From the NCBI GenBank assembly GCA_034509735.1, contig JACGWO010000011.1, positions 18,832,979 to 18,896,978 on the forward strand: DNA of 64,000 bases. The letters are read 5' to 3'. The notes below the pieces were generated by a model, which was given only the letters and a program-made list of their open reading frames with translations, was not told the DNA's origin and did not search any database. This DNA comes from Sesamum alatum (Eukaryota; Streptophyta; Magnoliopsida; Lamiales; Pedaliaceae). Shown here piece by piece: positions 20,205 to 33,373 of the stretch. The position numbers and the translations under genes are program-made. Position 1 is the first letter of the stretch. Every line of letters begins with the position of its first letter.

Positions 20205-23200
20205 TTATTTGAAGGATGTACGCACATTAGAGAGACTAATAGAATCTAATCTCAAAATACCTGTGATCTTACCCCACATTTGTTCTCTAGCGATGATTGT
20301 CAAGGAATCCACAAGGCACGCTTGATTAGCAAAATAATCGGCTGCTTGGTTTCCCTCTCTGTAGATGTGTGATATCTTTGTCTCAAGTTTGTGAAGGCAT
20401 GTACATCTAACCCCCTTTGGTGGGATAGTGAAGGAGCTGCAGGATGTATTGAGCATCAAATTCAATCCAAACTTTAGGGATTTCAAGATCAATGCAAAGC
20501 ATCAGCCCTCAGAGTAGGGCTTTGAGTTCTGCTTAGATGTTGGTGGAATATCCGAGGGGCTCCTCAAAGGCAAGATGACTTGACTTAAGTGGTTTCTCAA
20601 TATGCCCCCAGCCCCTGAGACTCCAAGGTTGCCTTTGGAGGCGCCGTCTGTGTTAAGTTTGATCTATCCTTCGGGGGGATTTCTCCAAGATACAAAGAGA
20701 ACCTGTTGTTTCTTTGAGTGGGAGCCAAGTGTACCTTCAATACGTTGGCTGCAAATGTCTCTCATTTGATGTGATTTTGTTTCAACAGGCCGCCCCCGTG
20801 CAAAGTGTAAATGTACCTCAAGGTTTTGTTGATGATTCTATAGCCACTGAAAGTTTTCCTTTCATGTTTGCCTCATTTTTTATGGTCCATATATGCCAAC
20901 ATATCAGGAGGGGTATGATGTCTCTGATGTTGATTTGTGGTGAGGCATCCTTATTCCAGGCCAGTAGGAACCTCTGAATGTTGTCAGTTTGTGGGAGATG
21001 GAACTTGAAGATAGGGCCAAAGTGTTCCCAAGCTTTGTAAGATTCCCGGCAGAGCAGGAAGAGGTGCTCAATGAATTCCGTGTCATTATAACTGCAATAT
21101 TTGGATGCCAGGGCAATTCCTCTGCTTTGGAGGCAGTTCTCGACTGGGACCCAATTGTTGATAAGTTTCCAAATGAAGATGAAAATGGTTGGGGTGATGA
21201 GTGGCGATCAAATCATCTTCCAAAGGTGATGTTTGTGTTTTTTGTCTCTTTAGTGTTCCCAAGTGGAGGAAGTTGTGAAGTTTCCTTGCTTCGATAACCT
21301 CCAGTGCATGCAATCCTCTTGCTCCAAGTGGATAGGGGTCTCTTTAATACAAGTGATAAGTTCTTGTGGAAGAACTTGTGGCAATTTGGTCTGATCGCAT
21401 TGTTTGTCTGTCCAAAACCATTTAGCGGGAACATGAATATTGTTTTAGTTGCCTGTAGTCTCCTGTAGACTGCCATCAAGTAGCCACCAATCTTGCCAGA
21501 AGCCAGCACTACCAGCCCTTAAAGTCCAAAAGATGTGGCATTTGCTTCTCCTCTGACTTTGCATAGCCTTCTCTAAATAGATGAATCGTTCTTCGTGGCC
21601 TTGGCAAGTGTGGGATGCTCTCTCTTGCAATACTTTCCAAGAGTGAACTCAGCCCATAAGGAATTTTTCAGCCTATGCCGCCACCATAGTTTATGTGAGA
21701 ACGCATGCACAATGTGTCTAATATCTCTAACACCAAATCCTCCTTCATCAGTGGGGTAGCAAATATTATTTCATCGTGTCTAGTGTATCTTTCTGTGCTT
21801 ATCTGTTGATCCCCAAAAGTATTTGGCGAAGAGTTGTTCCATTTTTTGAATAACTCCTGCAGGGGGAGGGGGGGTTAAGAACTTGTAGCAGATAAACCGC
21901 CATGGACATGAGAACGCTCTTAATCAAAGTGAGTCTCCCTCCGTGAGTGAGAAATCGGTGTTCCCAACCTGCAAGTTTAATACGGATTTTGTTAGTGAGG
22001 TCATCATACTACATCTTAGTTTTGTTAGCTTTGTACAACTGGGCTCCAAGGTATGTAATGAGAAGTTTTTTCATGGGGAACCCCATTGTATGGATGATTT
22101 GGTGCGCAATCAAATTAGCTTTCTTTCCAGGAACGAATGAACTTTTAGCATGATTATTTTTTGGCTTGAAAGGTCCTCGTATGCTTCCAGGAACTGCATC
22201 AATTTAACAAGAGAGTATCCTCATTATTAGTAAATAATATCACGTCATAAGCTAAGTGAGAGACTCTAGTATGACTCTGTTTTGGTAGAACATATGAGGA
22301 TTGGAGCCAAATAAGTGGTCAAGTCCTCTTGAGAGGGCCTCGGCTGCTAGAATAAAGAGTGCTGGAGATCTAGGGTCTCCCTGTCTAATGCCATGACTGG
22401 ACTTAAAGAATCCACCTATTTCACCATTAACAAGAAAAGTGAAACGATAATTTTGAATCAAGTTTTTAATGAGCCGAATAAAAGGAGGAGGAAAACCCAT
22501 TTTTTCTAAGATTTTGTAGAGAAAGCTCCATTTGACCCTGCCGTAAGCCTTGGCCTTGTCCAATTTGATAACCAGATTTCCTTTGCTAGTCCTCGCATCA
22601 ATAGAGTGAACCAGTTCCTATGCAAGGAGGATGTTGTCCCTAATAAGTCTGCCCAAGACAAAACCACTCTATGACGGAGAGATAAGGTGTGGAAGTGTCT
22701 GGGCAAGTTTCTTGTATGAGAGCTTGGAGAGAATCTTGTTAGAGACATTGCAGAGGGAGATGGAAATCACTCCACGATTGTGGTGAGTCCATCTTTGGGA
22801 TGAGAGTGATAGTAGTGGCAAAAAAGCTTCTAGGCATAGGGGTTCCGACAAAGAAGTCGCAGACAACATCAATGATGTTCTATTTCATGAATTCCCAACA
22901 GTCTTGATAGAATGCAGAAGAAACGTCAGCTAGACCGGCAACACTGTCCCAACTAATGTTGAAAACCACATCTTTGATATCCATTTCGGAAGGTACAGAT
23001 ATGAGGGCAATTCTATCTTTACCAAAGATTGTGGGAAGAGAGAACTGGGGGTCAAACTCCCTATCATGTGAGGTGGATGAAGTAAGGAGATCCTTAAAAT
23101 ACATGGCAGCAGAGTTTTTGATTTGGTTGAGGTCAGTTACTTCCTGGCCGTCCACAAGAATTCTAAGAATGCGGGATTGAATGCATTTCTTCTCCACTAG

Positions 23201-24188
23201 CGCATGGAAGTACTTGGTGTTTCTTTCCCCCGCTTCAAGCCACTTGCAGTTGCTTTTTTGTCTTCAAAATTCGGATTCAATGGCCAAGGCTTGTATCAAC
23301 TCCGCATTTCTTTTGTTGAGTTTCATGCGGTTTTCCTCAGATGGATGGTTGTCAAACTGCTGCTCCATCTCTGTAGCGTTGGCTTTAGCCTACTCCACCC
23401 TGCTGAATACATTGCCGAAAGTGTCTTTGTTCCATTGTTTGAGGAGCTATTTGGTACGGTAAATTTTATGCTAAAATTAGTACATGCCATAGCCCCTGAT
23501 AGAGAGAATCCACGATTTTTCCACGGTGTTGCGAAAGGAGGGGTGTTCAGTCTACATATTTTGAAACCTGAAGGAAGAAGGTCATCTATTCTCCGAGTGA
23601 GAGGCAGTAACGAGCAGTTGGTGATGATCAGAGGTTCTTCTTGGCAGGTGTGTGACATGAGTACAGTTGAAAAGGTCTGTCCATGTGAGGGTTCTTCCAC
23701 GAATCCAGCATCTGTGAATCCAGTATCCATTAACATGTCTCCGAAGTCCTCCATATGACCATGTGTGTCAATCTGTCCTCCTTGATTCTCATTAGCTACA
23801 AAAAAAAGGTGTTGAAATCGCCACTTACAAGCCAATGCATCTCCTCCATGGCCAGAATGTTGAGCTCTTCCCATAGAAGCCTTCTTGGAGTTCTACTGTA
23901 CTTAGCGTAAACAAAGGTGCATTGGACCGCTTCAGGAATTAGCCCAGATGTTATGCTGACATGAAGGAATTGATGATTGTCCCTAAGGACCTTCACACTA
24001 ATAGCTTGAGAGTGAAAGCACCAAATTTTATTATTGAGATTAGCAACCACAAAATTAAATCCTAGCATGCGAGTGAAGAAATGTTCATTAAGTTGCACAA
24101 ATGGTTCCAAAAGTACCAAAATGTGTGGTTTATGTTCGGAAACCAAGTCACAAGGAAATTTTTTGTTTTGAAGCTTTTCCAATACCAC
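20205..24188 (-). pseudogene. ORF2 of the LINE: endonuclease, reverse transcriptase, RNase H
   Basis: The endonuclease is at about 23600-24188, with WLVSGDFNT and a downstream RRTSDHH (Ser-Asp-His) motif. The linker is at 22880-23460. RT is at about 22240-22870, with MDKAKAYGRVKWSF and GIRQGDPRSPALF. The catalytic F/YxDD box near 22245 is damaged: the readable frame is LAYDVILF with only one Asp, consistent with a small in-frame loss. A zf-RVT-like region (FIFIWKLINNWVPVENCL...FIEHLFLLC) is at about 21000-21260. RNase H is at about 20270-20680, with KLNTDGASKGNLG, a Gln-Ala-Glu-Leu site and YREGNQAADYFA. Several stops and frame changes occur. Confidence 0.9.
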
Positions 24189-24533
24189 AGATGTTCTAAA
24201 TAAGGATTTTAATCATTTATAAAAAGGATGAGGAAGTGGACCTTGTACTCCTTTTCAGGAGAGTTTTTTTAGAGTTATTACCTTTTGTCTTTTTACCTTA
24301 GTTGGGTGGAGCAATGGTTTTGTGGGAGGGGGTGGCATCCTCACTTGAGTTGTGTTATTTGTGTCTATAGTATTTTGCCGATTCAAGCAGGAAGGTCGTT
24401 AGTAGGGACGCGGAGCTATCCGGTACATCGTCAGGTTGTCCGTTATTGTGCAGCTCCTATGTAGTGTACACCGTGTCTGTGCTTGTGCTAGAGATTGGTT
24501 GGACACAAGCTTCGAAGTTGGTGGTGTCTGCTT

Positions 24534-26424
24534 CTAACTCTTCGAGTAACTGGAATCTATTGAAGGTTGGTGTGCAATCCCCTTTTTCAAGTTCATCGAT
24601 CTCCTCTTCCTGCCTTGTTCAGGATGCTTTATATAAGATGAAGAGGGCTGATTTGGGTTGGTGTTGAAGTTCCTATGGGTAGTGGATTGTGTTTGGAACT
24701 CCATCATGAAGTTGATTGCTTCAATATCTTCAAGAACATCCTCACCCATTCTTTCCTTTACTAGAGTTTCGGCCTCCCAATCTTTATCCAAAAGGGACGT
24801 AAGTAGAGGGTCTTCATAGTTGAAATCATCCATTTCTTCCTCGGTCTGAGTATAGCCTTTTGTGGGCTGACCGTGAGTTTTAATATTCTTCTTTTCTTTG
24901 TCGTGATATTACCGGCAATCAGCTCATGTTCTGGTCGGTCGTATCCTCGCTAGCAAGCTCCTTGTCCTTGTTGCCAATATTTTGTTCTTGTACCTTCTCA
25001 GCTACAATCAAGCCACGAACAAGTGCATCATCATGGTTAACAACAAATATAGGATCATTGTGTTCCACTTCTTTAAACATGACCTTTTGCCTTTGTCTTT
25101 TCCATGATTTGGTTGCCTAGGAGCATTATTCGTATGGGCGGCTTGTGTTATATTAAGGTTGTTATTCTTAGGCCTTAAAGAGCATATACTTTGTTCATGA
25201 CCAATATGTTTACACAAGGCACAATACAAGGGGCAGTTTTCATATATGACGGGTTACCTAATGGTAACGTCTTCAAATTCAAGAAAGACGAATTGAGTTT
25301 TAGGAGCAGTTAAATTCAGTTCAACACAAACACAAGCTAAGCTAGGTCTAGTTAAATCAACAGTAAGTTCGTCCATACGCAGTGGTTTTTCAATTAGCTT
25401 AGTAATGCTAAAGAGTGCTCTTTATCAAATAAATGGCAAGGCAATTCAGGAAATTTAATCCAAATAGGGGCGACAGATGATTTAATGTGGGGATTAAAGG
25501 TCGGTGTCCACTTAAAGACACGCATATGAAAAGTGTCAAATGTCCATTCTCCCCTAACCCTTAAACGTGAGTAATCTTTTTCATGTGATAGATGAATGAG
25601 AACATTTTTAACATTAATAGCACCAACGGACACAGAGCCATGCGAACCCAATTTCACAATATGATTTTTCAAGAAAGTAAGGTTGGGCAGTCCATGAGAA
25701 AAGTTGCCAACAAGAGCATATATTTAAACATTCGGCAAGTGTAGCAATTTCGGAGTTAAAAAAGGTAATACCTGAGTCTCCTTTGAAAGAGGAGACCTTA
25801 CCCATGGTTCCACATTCGTCTTCGCTGAATGACTTCTTAGCCGCACGGTTCGAATCAAATTGTAGGCTGGTTTTGAGTTGTGTTGGACAACATTGAGTAG
25901 CTTCTTTTCACCGGAGGAGCAGCTGGTGTCGGAGGGGGGGGTCTGCCGGCACTGGGTAATTTGCAGAATTGGGTAGCACGGTAGTTGCATCGGATTTTTG
26001 TTGCTGGTCGGAGTTAGCTCGGCCGACGTCGGAGGGTGAAGTAGGGGTTGAGATGGAGGCCATCAACAACGTCGCCGGCATGGATGCCGACGGGACGAAG
26101 AGGTGGGTGGAAGAGACAGATTGGAGCTTCGCACGCATTGACGGTGTAAGTGCATGTGAGCGCGTCAGAGGGCGTGGCAACACGTGGGTAGTCGGTTGTT
26201 CATGGGCTTTCAGGCGAAAGGTCGCCGGCGAGTGGGAAGAGTGATGGTGGAGGTAGTGGACGGAGACGGAGGCTGGTGGCGAAGATCAGCACTGGTGTGT
26301 GAAAAAACACACACTGGCGGTGCGGAGAAGAGGGAGATGCGTGCGGGAGTGTGGGTGCCGAAAATAGATTGGGGTTCGGTGGATGGTGAGGAAAGGTGGA
26401 GGCGTTGCTGCCACCGGCAGCCAT
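24534..26424 (-). pseudogene. ORF1 of the LINE, gag-like RNA-binding protein with CCHC knuckle
   Basis: A likely start is the ATG at 26424 (MAAGGSNAS). The N-terminal part is Pro/Ser/His-rich. The central DUF4283-like domain is at about 25394-25672 (VGAINVKNVLIHLSHEKDYS, VFKWTPTF, PIWIKFPELPCHLFDKE). The knuckle YCALCKHIGHEQSIC is at about 25180-25229. An acidic C-terminal segment lies at 24534-24833. The protein would package LINE RNA. The frame is split by several stops and shifts. Confidence 0.82.
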
Positions 26425-26480
26425 TGCCGAAGATGATGGCGGAGGAGCGAGATTCGGCGATTAGTGCGTGTTTTTGCACC

Positions 26481-27386
26481 TTGACTTTGTTTGACTTAAT
26501 TTTAAAAATAGTCTTCTTGGTTCATATTTGTTGATATTTAAATTTTGGAAGCAACTAATCTTTTATTTTGTCTTAAAATATAGTCCATCCGATAATTTTT
26601 TTGCCAAATTATGTGATTTTTTTGAATTATTTTCTAAAAAGTTTTACCTTATTGACAAATCATTTTGGTCCATCACATTAAACTTCAAATTGCAAATTAG
26701 TTTATCGCGCATAAATTTGAATAAAAAACACTTACCATTCTGCATGGAAAAAATAATATTTTGCAAGAAAAATAATAAAATTTATTCTAAGTAGTATATC
26801 TTATATTTATTTTCTTACAAATATTTGTTATTTATATTATTAAATATTGGATACTAATGAAAAATGGATATTTAATTCAATAATGCTCTCACTAAATAAT
26901 ATAATTATTCATTCATTCATACACAAAACTAATCATAACAATTTAATCTATATTTGTCTATGATATTAGAATAATATCATATAGTATAGAAACTAAAATA
27001 TAAAAATTATAAAATATTAAATATGTAAAATTATAAATTTTATTAGTGTTAAATTATTTAAATTATTTAAAAATTCTAACATCAACTTTATATAAGGAAT
27101 TTTTAAAATTAATAAAAAGATAAACTTAAATAAAATTATTCTAATAAGGGTAAAGTAGTCCAAAATGAAGTTGAATTTATTTACAGAAAAACCAAAGCAA
27201 GTAGAAGCACTCCCCAAGGTGCTTCCAGCTTTTTGTTTAAAAGTGTTTTTTTTAGTTGTTTCAGAAGCAAAAGTTGCATCCCAAACACCTCAAAAGTACT
27301 TTTCTAAAATCAAAAACTGAATAACACTTTTCCAAACCTTTGGTAAACACAAAAAGATATGTACACATACTTGGTAAATTAAATTA
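26481..27386. other. AT-rich intergenic sequence
   Basis: No gene, RNA or clear repeat is recognised. Poly-A/T stretches and low-complexity AT sequence dominate. The right part (27180-27360) is slightly less AT-rich (GAAGCACTCCCCAAGGTGCTTCC, a short palindrome at about 27204-27226) and may be an old element remnant. Confidence 0.5.
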
Positions 27387-27836
27387 AGCTTAAGTGCATT
27401 TTTATCTCATAACTTACGCCATTTGACATTTTCATCCTTTCTTTTCTAGGGTAGCATTTTGACCATGCATCTTTTTAAATTTTGTGATTTCACTTCTTTT
27501 TTTTTTTGCCAAAGTTAACATTTCTAGCCGGAAAAATGGATGTGCATATCACATGACCTTTTAAAATTTGGGTTACTGTTCTTATTGGTTCATTTTTTTC
27601 AACACTTTTGTCTTTTAAATTTCTAGGGGTAGCATTTTAGTCCTGTATCTTTCTAATGTTTGTCATTTCAGCTTTTTTCCCTGTCAGAGTTTATCCTTCT
27701 TGCTAGTGGAGGTGAACTCTAGCAAAAAAATGACTAAAATCGCAAATATTTATGTAGGACCAAAATGTTACACTAAAAAATTAAAAGACAAAAACGCCAA
27801 ATGGCCTAAGTTACAGACAAAATATGCATTTTATCA
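27387..27836. mobile_element. inverted-repeat DNA element, MITE-like, about 450 bp
   Basis: The left arm reads AAGTGCATTTTTATCTCATAAC followed by GCCATTTGACATTTTCATCC. The right arm in reverse complement reads AAAATGCATATTTTGTCTGTAAC followed by GCCATTTGGCGTTTTTG. Arms are about 75-80 bp and imperfect. The word AGGGTAGCATTTT also recurs inside at about 27449 and 27626. There is no coding potential. AAATTAA occurs just outside both ends and may be the target duplication. Confidence 0.6.
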
Positions 27837-28131
27837 AATTAATTATGTAGCTATTTCAAATTAAATAAACACATAATGTTCGTTTACCTTTAGTAAATAA
27901 CCATTACCATTGCTCATGCATAAAATAAATTTTTTAGGCTTGAGAACTCCTACCTAGTTGAGATATAAGCATTACTAATAACATTTGAATAATATATTAA
28001 CTTAAACTTAAATAAGCATATGTATCTACTAATATTTGAGAAAAATATTAATAATTCTTTTCATGCAAATTTGTGTGTGTAAGGGACTAACTGTAGTTGA
28101 AATTAAGATATGAGGGGCAGAAAAGACTTAA

Positions 28132-28350
28132 GGCTACATTTGAATTAGTGGATTTGAAGTTGGAAATTCAAATCCTTTGAAGTTGTTCAAATAACTCTAT
28201 ATTACAAAGGATTTCAAATCATTCACTCTAATTTAAAATTATATTTTGTAAAATACTAACGGATTTCAAACTCTCTTGATATGCAATCATTTGAAATTCG
28301 TTCTCCAAATCCTTTCCTCAGATTCAAATCCACCCATCCATCCAAATACA
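28132..28350. mobile_element. MITE-like inverted-repeat element, about 220 bp
   Basis: The left arm holds ACATTTGAATTAGTGGATTTGAA...CAAATCCTTTG. The right arm in reverse complement holds GTATTTGGATGGATGGGTGGATTTGAA...GGATTTG. TAA occurs at both outer edges. It is non-coding. The family is not certain. Confidence 0.5.
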
Positions 28351-29249
28351 ATATAAGATCAGACTATTATAAGGATCATTGAGCAATATCACATAATTTG
28401 GTTATAAATTAATGTTGAAAAATTCATGGGAGGGACTAATTTTGTCTATTAAAAAGATCGCGATGATGTTGAAGTTTGTCGATAAGTCAGAGACAAAAAT
28501 GAATTTTAGTCCAAAAAATGCATGGATCAATTTTAAGTTGCTCATACACTTATTTATTGAGGGACCAAAAACACGCTAAGTATGGAATTACTTTGCTCAC
28601 TTGTTTGGCTTTCTTGTATTGTGACACAATATGTTGTTAACTTTATTAAACTGTGGAAGTTTTCTACTCCAATCACTGGGCATAAGCCAAATGTGTATGG
28701 CTACCGCTAATCATTTTTTATACATTTTGATTGAGCAACGAAGTACAATGTCAACTTCTTGATCTTTTGAATTAGTGCAAATGTGATAGGTTTTTTAGGC
28801 CGTTTATTCACGGTTGGCCTCTTGAAAACAATACATTAAAAGGGGATGGGATGACAATGAGACATCTTTTATTTAAAGTGACACGACTAGCACCAAACCG
28901 ACCAATTTTGGTTAGATGGCAGCAGCCTCTACAGGGGTGGTGGAAATGAATTCCAAATAGCTCATCTTTGGACAACCGGAGATCGGCTAGGTCTAGAAAG
29001 GTCATTCGGTAATAGCACTGAGTGATTAATTGTAGTGTTTCAACAAGAAATTGGTGATGGAACTTGTTGTACAAGGGTTCGAGTTGGCGATTGAGTTGGG
29101 AGCCACATGAGTTTGGGTTGAATTCATGCACTTGACGTGGTGCACCTTATAACTAGAGGGGCCATCGAGGATTAGAGACTGAGACTATTACTTCATAGGG
29201 TACAAAAGAACATAGACATGCTGGAGATCAGGTTTACAAACATCCTCAG

Positions 29250-29300
<51 letters not shown>
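29250..29300. repeat. compound microsatellite (TA)n(GA)n
   Basis: About 25 bp of TA followed by about 25 bp of GA. Likely polymorphic. Confidence 0.95.
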
Positions 29301-30827
29301 AAGATAAATCGCACACTTCCTTGATAATGTGGCTATACAACTACAAACCAAACGAGTATAGACAAACACAAGATTCAAGGGCAATTGCGTGGGCTGATAA
29401 GCGTAGAGAGACTTGATTTTCCTATCTTTCGTTTAGCATAAATGTAAATAAATTTAGTACTCCTTATTGTTTTTAGTTTTGCTTACTTGTATGAATATCT
29501 CATGCTCCTTGGAAATTTAATAAATGGGTGGAGTTTACGCTAAACCCACACCCAGCCACATGCGGCTTTAAACCACCTCCCCCCCCCCCCCCCCAATAAA
29601 AAAAAAAAGAATTGCTTGTTTATTTGATATTTAGGACTTTTGTAATTTTGAAACTTTATGCCACATTTTGATTTATCCATTTTCAAGAAAATGCATGTTA
29701 ACCTATGAGTAAACTCCAATCAGTTGAATTAATGTGATAATTTAAATAAATTATGTAATGGTACAAATATTTGATTTACTTGTTTTTAAATATAAAATAA
29801 TTTATATATTATCAAAACTCGACAAAATCATAAATGTCTATAGAAAAAGATAGTTGAAAAATTAGAATGCAAAATTTGAAATATGTGGTTGTTCCTATAA
29901 ACTAGTTGTCACAAATGCTAACACGGAGAGATAAAGCCCTTGTTATACAGACTAGTTCCATCACAAAGCTACGCAACCTAGTTGCTCACAAACTAATAAG
30001 CCTTATACATGCATGACACACTTTCACAAGTGATTGATGTATTTATGAGCAATACAAAAATAACATAAGAAATGTAAAGCATAGCACGTTTGCAGGATAA
30101 ACTCTGAACCCCTCAATTTTAAAACACAGATATCTAGGCTTGCACACAATTATCACTAACATGCAACTCAATATAAACATGATTTAATAGAATCGGCATC
30201 TCCCAATGCATAGGAACAAAGGTCAATCATGCTAAACACTTGTCTGTCAAATTTTCCGGCTTACGCCATGCGTTGATAGTTATCCTGGTAGAGACAACCA
30301 CGATTAGCCAAATGCAATGCATAGGGTCCAAAAATCTACCATAGTAGTTGTTGCCAACTTCCCAAAAGCATCAACTAGCTTGGATTCTCACCAGGCATCA
30401 TCTTTCATTTTTCAAGTGTTGTCTGCGTCCATAGCTCCCTATCAACGTGAGCATCTAACGTCCAACATCAATACTCAACCCCTGACATTGACTATCATGT
30501 GTGCACAACACACAGTCTAGTAAATGCCTGCAAAGTTTTGCACATGTACAACTTGCTACCAAGTCATGCCCGCAATCTAGCTCATGTTGCTAACCTTTTG
30601 CACATGGATTAAATTAATTGATTGGATCAATTAATTACCAATTCAAAGTTAAAGTGTGTTTAATTCAAATTGTGGTCAAGTCTCAAGGGAGCTTCAAGGG
30701 ATCACAAAAATCTACCATGAATTAAAGTCCCTTGATTAGGGGTTTGTATCTTCATGAATAGAGTTCACCTACCATTGACTTGAAGGAACCACCACCTCTA
30801 TTATATAAAGGGTGTTGGAGCCTTGGT

Positions 30828-30829
<2 letters not shown>

Positions 30830-30863
<34 letters not shown>
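30830..30863. repeat. (TA)n microsatellite
   Basis: Uninterrupted TA dinucleotides of about 34 bp, just after the TATA box noted at about 30800. Confidence 0.95.
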
Positions 30864-30867
<4 letters not shown>

Positions 30868-31159
30868 CTTCATTTTCTATCTTATATCTATCATTTTTCT
30901 CCAAAGAGTTGTATCTCTTTCATCCTTCTTAAAAGTTTGAAATTCATTCAAGGCATTTTTAGAAACTTAGAACACGTTCTACTTAATAGAAGTGTTGTTC
31001 TAGTTCCATTCCTTGAGTTTCTAGCATGGCTCAAAGAGACACAAGGATATATTTTGTGTGGACTTGATAGAGAGTGCATAGTTTTGCTCTTGTGTGAACA
31101 AAGCAAGAAATCATTGTTGGAGGAGAGCTTTTGAAACTAGTAAAAGCCTATGGTAGGCG

Positions 31160-33138
31160 TGTGGATCGTCCCGGGAGGAGCGCGAATGCGGAAGTGCGGT
31201 ATAAAATAGAATTACAAAATTTAAAGCATGCATAAACGTGAATTAAAACAACACGTTCAAGGGGTGTTCCCTTGAACCTCCCGAGCATTCGGTGTATCTC
31301 ATGACAAAATAAGGAGCATGCAAATCTTGGAGGCCATAGGGTTGTAGAAACCGAAAGTGCCAAAACATAAAAACCTACCCGGTTGTCGTTTTGTCTTCAA
31401 ACCGCTACTTGTGTTGTTCCCTGTTTTGCACCAAGATCTCGAATTGAGACCCTCTAAATTGTACACACAATCCGCCCACGTATCTTGATCCTCGTGCTAG
31501 TGAAAAATCAAGTGTATATAATTTAGAGAGGGTGGATTGACCAAACGTTATAAATTAACGTGATCAATCCTCCTTAGATTCAATTGTATGAACCAAAAGA
31601 ATCAAAATAAATTTTTGGGAAAAAGGGGGAAGTGGACGAGCCTAGGGAGAGAAGAGAGATGTGTGTGTGAGTGTGTTTCTTGAATTCTCATCATCCTTTC
31701 TAAAGTGAAACCCTAGGAGTATTTATAGAGGAGGAATCCTATTCCTCTTCAAACTCCAATTTTAGAACTTTAATTTGACTAGGATTTTGACCTAGTCAAA
31801 GTCCTAGTCAAACTAGGTCTTGAATTGGTCAAACTAATCCTAGCCATTCATCTCTCCTTTTAATCTCAACCATCCATTTATTTTGTGGAATATTTAAATT
31901 CTATTTAAATAATCCATGGGGCTATAAATAAATAAAATAAATAATAATATTTATTTTAAGCCCACATAATTAATTCCAATAAATCTAATTTATTTATTTA
32001 GTTAATTCCTCTTAATCTAATTAAAGGAATCAACATCCCAAGAAAAAGAACTGATTAAATCCAATTTAATGGTCCTACCTCTCCAAATCTAATTCTAAAT
32101 TAAATACCTTATGTGTGCGGATTGTGTATGACTCTTTAGGTTTACCCTCAGTTAGACTTGGTCGAATTCCCAACATCCTATGACAGAAATCCCTCCGTTA
32201 CCATGGGTGACCGTCTAGCAACGGTCCATGGCACTAGAGACTAGGTGAATATACGTGGCGTGAACATTTAGGCTCTATAGTACTTTTATCCTTCCATCTT
32301 CAGTCTCACCACTTAGGATCTAGAGCATGGAAACGTAGGTACCCATCTTAGACCTAAGTTTTGCCTCGTCCTTACAAAACGTCACCGGGGTTCCACCCTT
32401 CTGTTCAGTTACTGTGGCCACAGATTTATAAGGGAGGAGTCTTCAGAGTATAGTGAGATGCTACTGTCAGCCCTGTGACAGGACATGGATCCTCTCTCGG
32501 GATCTACTGTCACGCTGCACATCTTGATTGTACTGGATAGGGCTTATGACTACTCAGTAACTACGACTTGGTAGCATCTCACCATTCCTAAGATACAGGC
32601 ACGGTGTGCAGGTGATCTCAGTAATCCCTCAAGTCCAAGGATCAACTTGTACTGTTTGGAACCGGAAACACAAAGTCATACCTAACTGACCCTACTCAAG
32701 GTCTTCCATAAGACGCTTCCCGCGAGTCACCTCAGTCAACTGCCACCTAGCTAGTTGACCCACTAACACTGTATGGACGAGCCTCGTCACTTGTCGATGA
32801 AACACAACAGCAGATGCTTAGTGCAAGTCTCAAATGGATTCTCGATGCCCTTTCTCGAGATTCCTTGACTTGGAGAATTTCATACCGGTTCGACCAAACT
32901 GATTCCATTAACCTACCATCCAATGTGTAGTTCCAGTTTTCCAAAATGTGAATTCAGTCTGTGGGCTTTGCTTGTGCAGTGAACAGTTATAATAAAGTAG
33001 TAAAGTGAACACAGACAAAGTATAAGCCATATGAATATCACTTTCTTATTCATTACAGTTTATTAAAGTTTTTAAAATTGTTCAGACATAGGATACATTA
33101 GGCTAATCAGATTGGCTTCATGGTCACCTATTCTAACA
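31160..33138 (-). mobile_element. solo LTR of a Ty1/copia element
   Basis: It begins TGTGGATCGTCCCGG and ends CTATTCTAACA on +. It is homologous along its length (1979 bp) to the LTR at 49849-51859. Shared blocks include GAACACGTTCAAGGGGTG and ATCTAGCAACGGTCCATGGC-like segments. No internal retrotransposon sequence lies on either side, so it probably arose by LTR-LTR recombination. No exact 5-bp duplication is present at the edges. ACTAG follows the right edge and also occurs 19 bp before the left edge. Confidence 0.85.
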
Positions 33139-33373
33139 ACTAGAACACCCCACTACTCTCAAAGAGGTATTTATCCTTTGACTTACATCAATTAGTTGGT
33201 GTGCAATTGACGAAGCTCTTTTGACATGGGATATTCCCGTTCAATTCTTTATTGATCGTTTTCACGTTGGGCTTGTATAGATTCCTTCAATACATAGTGC
33301 TTGCAAGACGTTTGCAGCAAGCATGCCCCCCGCTATCCATGCGCTATCGTTCACACACGATCATATATTTTTA

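Larger units (their letters stand above)
19331..26480 (-). mobile_element. L1-type LINE, near full length, inactive
   Basis: Order on minus: GC-rich 5' UTR and ORF1 start (about 26480-25990), ORF1 with a CCHC knuckle, then ORF2 with endonuclease, reverse transcriptase, zf-RVT-like region and RNase H. A 3' UTR with a tandem array and an A tail (T run on + at 19331-19340) follows. The gene order and the TTTTAATATAGAAGGG...CCACC-CGAA-GGTGG 3' end are typical of plant L1 elements. Many stops, frameshifts and a damaged RT active site make it dead. The 5' boundary is approximate, and I found no certain target duplication. Confidence 0.9.
28351..31159. other. intergenic sequence with microsatellites and a possible LTR-like promoter block
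   Basis: No gene is supported. A poly-C run lies near 29579-29594. Between about 30590 and 31145 the sequence has a clear TATA box (TTATATAAAGGGTGTTGG at about 30800). It is followed by an untranslated-looking stretch resembling the R/U5 part of a plant LTR in + orientation. Sequence at 33139-33300 may be its continuation after the solo LTR insertion. This is a weak inference. Confidence 0.4.

Noticed and set aside
23204..23758. 184-codon open frame on +
   Set aside because: Antisense to the L1 ORF2 endonuclease region. It has no domain of its own.
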